A stretch of DNA of 64,000 nucleotides. Origin: Cytobacillus sp. NCCP-133. GTDB taxonomy: Bacteria; Bacillota; Bacilli; Bacillales; Cytobacillaceae. Position 1 is the stretch's first letter. Every line of letters starts with the position of its first letter. The notes under the pieces were generated by a model. It saw nothing but the letters and a program-made list of their open reading frames with translations. It had not been told where the DNA came from and did no database searches. The translations under genes were made by a program, and so were the position numbers. Below, in pieces: positions 60,687 to 64,000 of the stretch. The stretch lies in contig NZ_BRVM01000007.1 of the NCBI RefSeq assembly GCF_026011715.1, forward strand, positions 114,379 through 178,378. Direction: 5' to 3'.

Positions 60687-61895
60687 ATGATTAAACAAAC
60701 AAAACAAAATTTAATGATCATGTGGTTTGCCAATTTCTTTGTGGCAGGCAGCATGACCATGGTTCTCCCCTTTATCTCATTATATATAGAAACGTTTGGA
60801 GATCATTCCCTCACCTACGTTCAGCATTGGTCAGGCTGGACGTTTGCCATTACTTTCGTCACAGCGTTTCTTTTTTCCCCGATTTGGGGAAGAGTCGGAG
60901 ACCTGTTCGGGCGCAAAAAAATCCTGATTCTGTCCGGAATTGGAATGGGCATATCAATCTTCCTGATGGGATATGTGACCCATGTCTGGCAGCTGTTCTT
61001 CCTGAGATTGTTTATGGGGATCTTTACCGGCTTCATCGGCATGTCTCAAGCCTTTATTTCCACACAGACTCCTAAGGAAATTGCCGGAAGGGTAATGGGC
61101 ACCCTGCAAACGGGAAGCATTACCGGTTCCCTGATGGGTCCGCTTCTCGGCGGTGTTCTCGCAGACCTTTTTGGATACTCTGACACCTTCAAATGGACAT
61201 CGCTTGCCATTTTCCTTTCTGCCCTGCTTGTGTTCTTCACAAAGGAAATGAAAGTTGAAACGCAAAAGGGAGAAAAAACACGGTATTCAAGCAAGGCAGT
61301 CATTCAGCATATTATTCGGAATCCTGTATTGCTGACGGTTATGCTGATTTCAACGCTGGTTCAAATGGCGCATTTCAGCATACAGCCTATTCTATCTTTA
61401 TATGTGAGCGAATTGCATGGCCCTGAGAATCTGGCTTTCTTTGCAGGAATTGCCTTTTCGGCTGCGGGTGCAGGAAATTTGCTGATGGCAAGGCAATGGG
61501 GAAAAATAGGTGATCAGTACGGATATATAAAAATTCTGGTGATTCTTTTATTCCTCGCAGGCATCTTTTATTTGCCGGGCGGATTCGTTACAAACATGTG
61601 GCAGCTCGTCCTTGTCCGCTTCGCACTCGGCGTGACCATCGGCGGCATCATTCCTGTCAGGATTGCCTACATCCGTCAGGAAGCACCTGTTGCCATGCAG
61701 GGTGAAGTGCTGGGATACAATACAAGCCTGCGCTTCTTTGGAAACATTATCGGCCCTATTATGGGCGGATTGATCTCAGGGTATCTGGGGTTCTCAGCGG
61801 TCTTTGTTGTCACAAGCCTGCTGCTGATCTTAAGCGGATTGATTTTGCTGGGGGCGATGAATCGCCATCCGCAGCTTGTAAAGGATTCCTATTAA
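60687..61895 (+). CDS. Major facilitator superfamily drug-efflux-type transporter
   Basis: 402 residues, twelve membrane helices. The loop 2-3 motif A reads GRVGDLFGRKK, and motif C-like Gly/Pro sequences (TGSLMGPLLGGVLADLFG) fit DHA1 exporters such as YqjV/NorA types. Second-half motif RQWGKIGDQYGY repeats motif A. Substrate unknown. The ribosome site GGAAAGAAG is moderate. A bidirectional terminator follows. Confidence 0.88.
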   Translation: MIKQTKQNLMIMWFANFFVAGSMTMVLPFISLYIETFGDHSLTYVQHWSGWTFAITFVTAFLFSPIWGRVGDLFGRKKILILSGIGMGISIFLMGYVTHVWQLFFLRLFMGIFTGFIGMSQAFISTQTPKEIAGRVMGTLQTGSITGSLMGPLLGGVLADLFGYSDTFKWTSLAIFLSALLVFFTKEMKVETQKGEKTRYSSKAVIQHIIRNPVLLTVMLISTLVQMAHFSIQPILSLYVSELHGPENLAFFAGIAFSAAGAGNLLMARQWGKIGDQYGYIKILVILLFLAGIFYLPGGFVTNMWQLVLVRFALGVTIGGIIPVRIAYIRQEAPVAMQGEVLGYNTSLRFFGNIIGPIMGGLISGYLGFSAVFVVTSLLLILSGLILLGAMNRHPQLVKDSY

Positions 61896-61916
61896 GTACT
61901 TTTGCATCGACAGTAA

Positions 61917-61954
61917 AAGCTGCCCCCAGCATATTAGGGAGGGCAGCTTTTTCC
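61917..61954. terminator. Bidirectional terminator between the MFS and glyoxalase-fold genes
   Basis: AAGCTGCCC pairs with GGGCAGCTTT, followed by TTTCC on the plus strand; the convergent gene stops at 61955. Confidence 0.85.
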
Positions 61955-62320
61955 TTATTCTTCAAAATGGCAGACACCAAGCTTATTTCCATCCAAGTCT
62001 TCAAACTCAAACCACTTAACCGTTCCGTCATCTTGAATCGGACCAGCCATGACTTCGTGCTGATGCAAATGCTTATGCGCTTTTTCAATGTCTGAAACAT
62101 AAAAGTTAAAAAGCATATGTGAGGATTCGTCATCCGGTTTTTTAGACGGAGCCCGGACCAGCGTTAACGGGGTCTTTCCTGCCTCAAGGGCTGCATACCC
62201 GCCCTGATCATCTTTCCACCTTACCGGGAGACCAAGAACAGTGCTATACCAATCAATTGCTTGGTCAAAATCACGAACCTGAAGAAAGACCGTATCAATT
62301 CTTTTAAAAATATCCCGCAT
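61955..62320 (-). CDS. VOC-family (glyoxalase/bleomycin-resistance fold) protein
   Basis: 121 residues from ATG 62320 (GGAGG 6 nt upstream; the longer in-frame ATG is rejected). Two beta-alpha-beta-beta-beta units: FLQVRDFDQAIDWYSTVLGL and LFNFYVSDIEKAHKHLHQHE, ending FEFEDLDGNKLGVCHFEE, where the last Glu is a usual metal ligand. Substrate unknown. It lies downstream of the CoA-disulfide reductase on the same strand. Confidence 0.85.
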   Translation of the reverse strand: MRDIFKRIDTVFLQVRDFDQAIDWYSTVLGLPVRWKDDQGGYAALEAGKTPLTLVRAPSKKPDDESSHMLFNFYVSDIEKAHKHLHQHEVMAGPIQDDGTVKWFEFEDLDGNKLGVCHFEE

Positions 62321-62387
62321 ACAAGACCTCCATATAATGTTATTCATATGGAATATTCCACATTCTTTATAAATCCCCTTTTCAGAA

Positions 62388-62417
62388 TGAAAAAAAGCCT
62401 GCATGTCAGCTGGCTTT
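62388..62417 (-). terminator. Terminator of the CoA-disulfide reductase gene
   Basis: AAAGCC-AGC pairs with GC-a-GGCTTT on the minus strand, followed by seven T, 6 nt after the stop. Confidence 0.82.
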
Positions 62418-62422
62418 CTCCA

Positions 62423-63754
62423 CTACTTCGCGGCATTGCTGGCAATATGGACAGCGTCCCAAACGCCCGCAAACGGAGGTGCATAGCATAAGTCGGCCAT
62501 CCCAAGTTCATCTGCTGGCATTTTATTATGAATAGCCACTGCGAATACATCGATTCGGAGGACGACACCTTTGCTGCCGATTGCATGTGCCCCCAGTATA
62601 CGCTTCGTTCCTTTTTCACAGATCAGCTTAATCCAAATAGGCGTTGGATTCGGATAGTAGTTTGGATGGTCTGAAGCCTTTACAAATTCGGCTGTATAAT
62701 TGATGCCCTTTTTTTTCGCATCTTCCTCGGAAAGCCCTGTTCTGCCCAGCTCCAGATCAAATATCTTAATTGCTGCACTCCCTAATGTTCCCACGTATTT
62801 CTCATGGCTGCCGGCTATATTCGCACCTGCCAGGCGGCCGCATTTATTGGCATTGGTTCCGAGCGGAATATAATCATTTTCTTCAAGTACTTTATGATAT
62901 ACTTGAGCACAGTCTCCTGCTGCATAGACATCTTCAATATTTGTGCGCATTTCACGGTCAATTATTATAGCGCCATTTTCAGCTAATTCCAGCCCTGAGC
63001 CTTCCAGAAATGCAGTGGCGGGCTTTACACCGACTGCAACCAGCACCAAATCTGCTTTGTATGTGCCTTTATCCGTTTTGACGCTTTCCACTTTTCTGTC
63101 TCCGCTGAAGCTCTCGACTTTTTCGCCAAGGTTTAATTCAACGCCTTTATCACGGATTTCCTTTTCGGCAATAGCTGTGATTTCTTTGTCAAATGGAGCA
63201 AGAATCCGCTCCCCCATTTCGATGACTCTGACATTTTTGCCAAGCGTTTTCATGGCTTCGACCACCTCAATTCCTATATAGCCGCCGCCTACAATGACAA
63301 CATCCTTCACTTCTTGCTTATGGGCAATTTCTTTTAAAATCATCCCGTCTTCAAGTGTCTTCAGCACATGAATATTCTCAAGATCCGCTCCTGGAAATGG
63401 CGGCATAACCGGGAATGTTCCGGTGCCAATCATTAGCTTATCGTATGTATCCGTAAACGTCTTATCAGCGGAAAGATCTTTAACCGTTACTTCTTTCTTG
63501 TCGGTATCCACTTTTAGGACTTCATGCTGAAGAAAGGTTTTGATGCCCCTCTCAGAAAATTGTTCTTGTGTACGTGCTATCATTTTTCGATAATCATCAT
63601 TTTCACCTGACACATAATATGGAAGACCGCAGGCTCCATAGGATAAGAAATTGCCTTTTTCATAAACAGCAATTTCAGCTTCACTGTCCATTCTTCTTAC
63701 CTTTGATGCGGCTGACATGCTCGCCGCCACACCGCCAATAACCACTAGTTTCAT
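62423..63754 (-). CDS. cdr: CoA-disulfide reductase
   Basis: 443 residues from ATG 63754 (AGGAGAG upstream), giving the FAD motif MKLVVIGGVAASMSAASKVR at the very start. The active-site Cys is in FLSYGACGLPYYVSG (near residue 44), which forms a mixed disulfide with CoA. A second Rossmann motif, VVIVGGGYIGIEVVEAM, binds NAD(P)H. The C-terminal dimer domain ends CYAPPFAGVWDAVHIA with the conserved tyrosine. Keeps CoA reduced, an important thiol buffer in Bacilli. No fused rhodanese domain. Confidence 0.93.
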   Translation of the reverse strand: MKLVVIGGVAASMSAASKVRRMDSEAEIAVYEKGNFLSYGACGLPYYVSGENDDYRKMIARTQEQFSERGIKTFLQHEVLKVDTDKKEVTVKDLSADKTFTDTYDKLMIGTGTFPVMPPFPGADLENIHVLKTLEDGMILKEIAHKQEVKDVVIVGGGYIGIEVVEAMKTLGKNVRVIEMGERILAPFDKEITAIAEKEIRDKGVELNLGEKVESFSGDRKVESVKTDKGTYKADLVLVAVGVKPATAFLEGSGLELAENGAIIIDREMRTNIEDVYAAGDCAQVYHKVLEENDYIPLGTNANKCGRLAGANIAGSHEKYVGTLGSAAIKIFDLELGRTGLSEEDAKKKGINYTAEFVKASDHPNYYPNPTPIWIKLICEKGTKRILGAHAIGSKGVVLRIDVFAVAIHNKMPADELGMADLCYAPPFAGVWDAVHIASNAAK

Positions 63755-63900
63755 AGAGATCTCTCCTAACGTTTTCAATGACCGAAATTTGTTAAGCGTT
63801 TTCACCATAGCTTTGGTTAATCTGTAAAAATTATGCACTTCCTGCTGTATAGCTTCTACACTGTTATAGCTATCTGAATTTTATGAACATTTTTTAAGAG

Positions 63901-63927
63901 AAAAGGAGCTGCCATGATAGCAGCTCC
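63901..63927 (-). terminator. Terminator of a gene beyond the right edge
   Basis: GGAGCTGC pairs with GCAGCTCC over CATGATA, followed by TTTTC on the minus strand. The stretch 63930-64000 may hold the 3' end of that gene, but it is too short to identify. Confidence 0.65.
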
Positions 63928-64000
63928 AGCGCTTTTTCTGTGAAAATAAATAAACTTGGGATCACCCTGTGTTATGAGAGTGGGGTTAACTTTTTAATCG

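Overview
The window looks like chromosome from a spore-forming member of the Bacillaceae (Bacillus sensu lato). I infer this from the moderately low GC, the strong AGGAGG-type ribosome binding sites, a tricistronic GerA-type germination operon, a sporulation-type orphan kinase, the lia envelope-stress genes, an InhA protease, a B. subtilis-like MotA and a preQ1-I riboswitch. I cannot name the genus; a Cytobacillus/Mesobacillus-like organism would fit. I saw no rRNA, tRNA, CRISPR, prophage or insertion sequence.

Layout. 0-6.4 kb: motA behind a sigma-D-like promoter, a low-complexity protein, two RsbR/STAS stress proteins, a DUF1992 protein, a peroxiredoxin whose catalytic Cys codon is UGA, and hutH. 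6.5-14.6 kb: topB, an M29 aminopeptidase, a lipoprotein, yhdT-panF, a broken YhhQ-like remnant, and queF under a preQ1 riboswitch. 15-19.7 kb: mscL, then a Tat-targeted dehydrogenase small subunit and its GMC flavoprotein, followed by their own tatA-tatC. 20-26.3 kb: frameshifted pmbA and tldD, cardiolipin synthase, small or broken genes and a thioesterase. 26.4-30.2 kb: a TetR regulator with its target dehydrogenase/epimerase, CorA and a TrkA-C membrane protein. 30.3-35.9 kb: a SpoVB-like flippase, and a sigma-54 module (activator, class III aminotransferase, YjiH membrane protein). 36.3-43.6 kb: a CDF transporter, liaIH and liaFSR, an M50-like protein and a VanW protein. 43.6-51.5 kb: an RraA-like protein, a Fpg/Nei glycosylase, a Cys/Met PLP enzyme and a germination operon in B-A-C order. 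51.6-63.8 kb: a Rieske oxidoreductase, a DEAD-box helicase, inhA, a histidine kinase, alsT, an MFS pump, a glyoxalase-fold protein and CoA-disulfide reductase.

The most interesting signal is at 2690-3277. A complete peroxiredoxin reading frame is interrupted only by an in-frame UGA exactly where the peroxidatic cysteine belongs. A hairpin with a GGUC loop starts within 20 nt downstream, as expected of a bacterial SECIS element. This reads as a selenocysteine peroxiredoxin that ordinary gene callers would truncate.

The second theme is dispersed non-coding repeats. Family A has seven copies, all on the same strand, with long paired stems. Family B has two copies, each supplying the stop codon of a neighbouring gene. 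Family C is a pair of palindromes. There are also two 21-bp-periodic arrays. Compensatory differences between copies suggest that A and B are selected as structured RNA or hairpin DNA. A run of single-base deletions between 20.7 and 25.8 kb breaks pmbA, tldD and two smaller genes; it may be real decay or a sequencing artefact.
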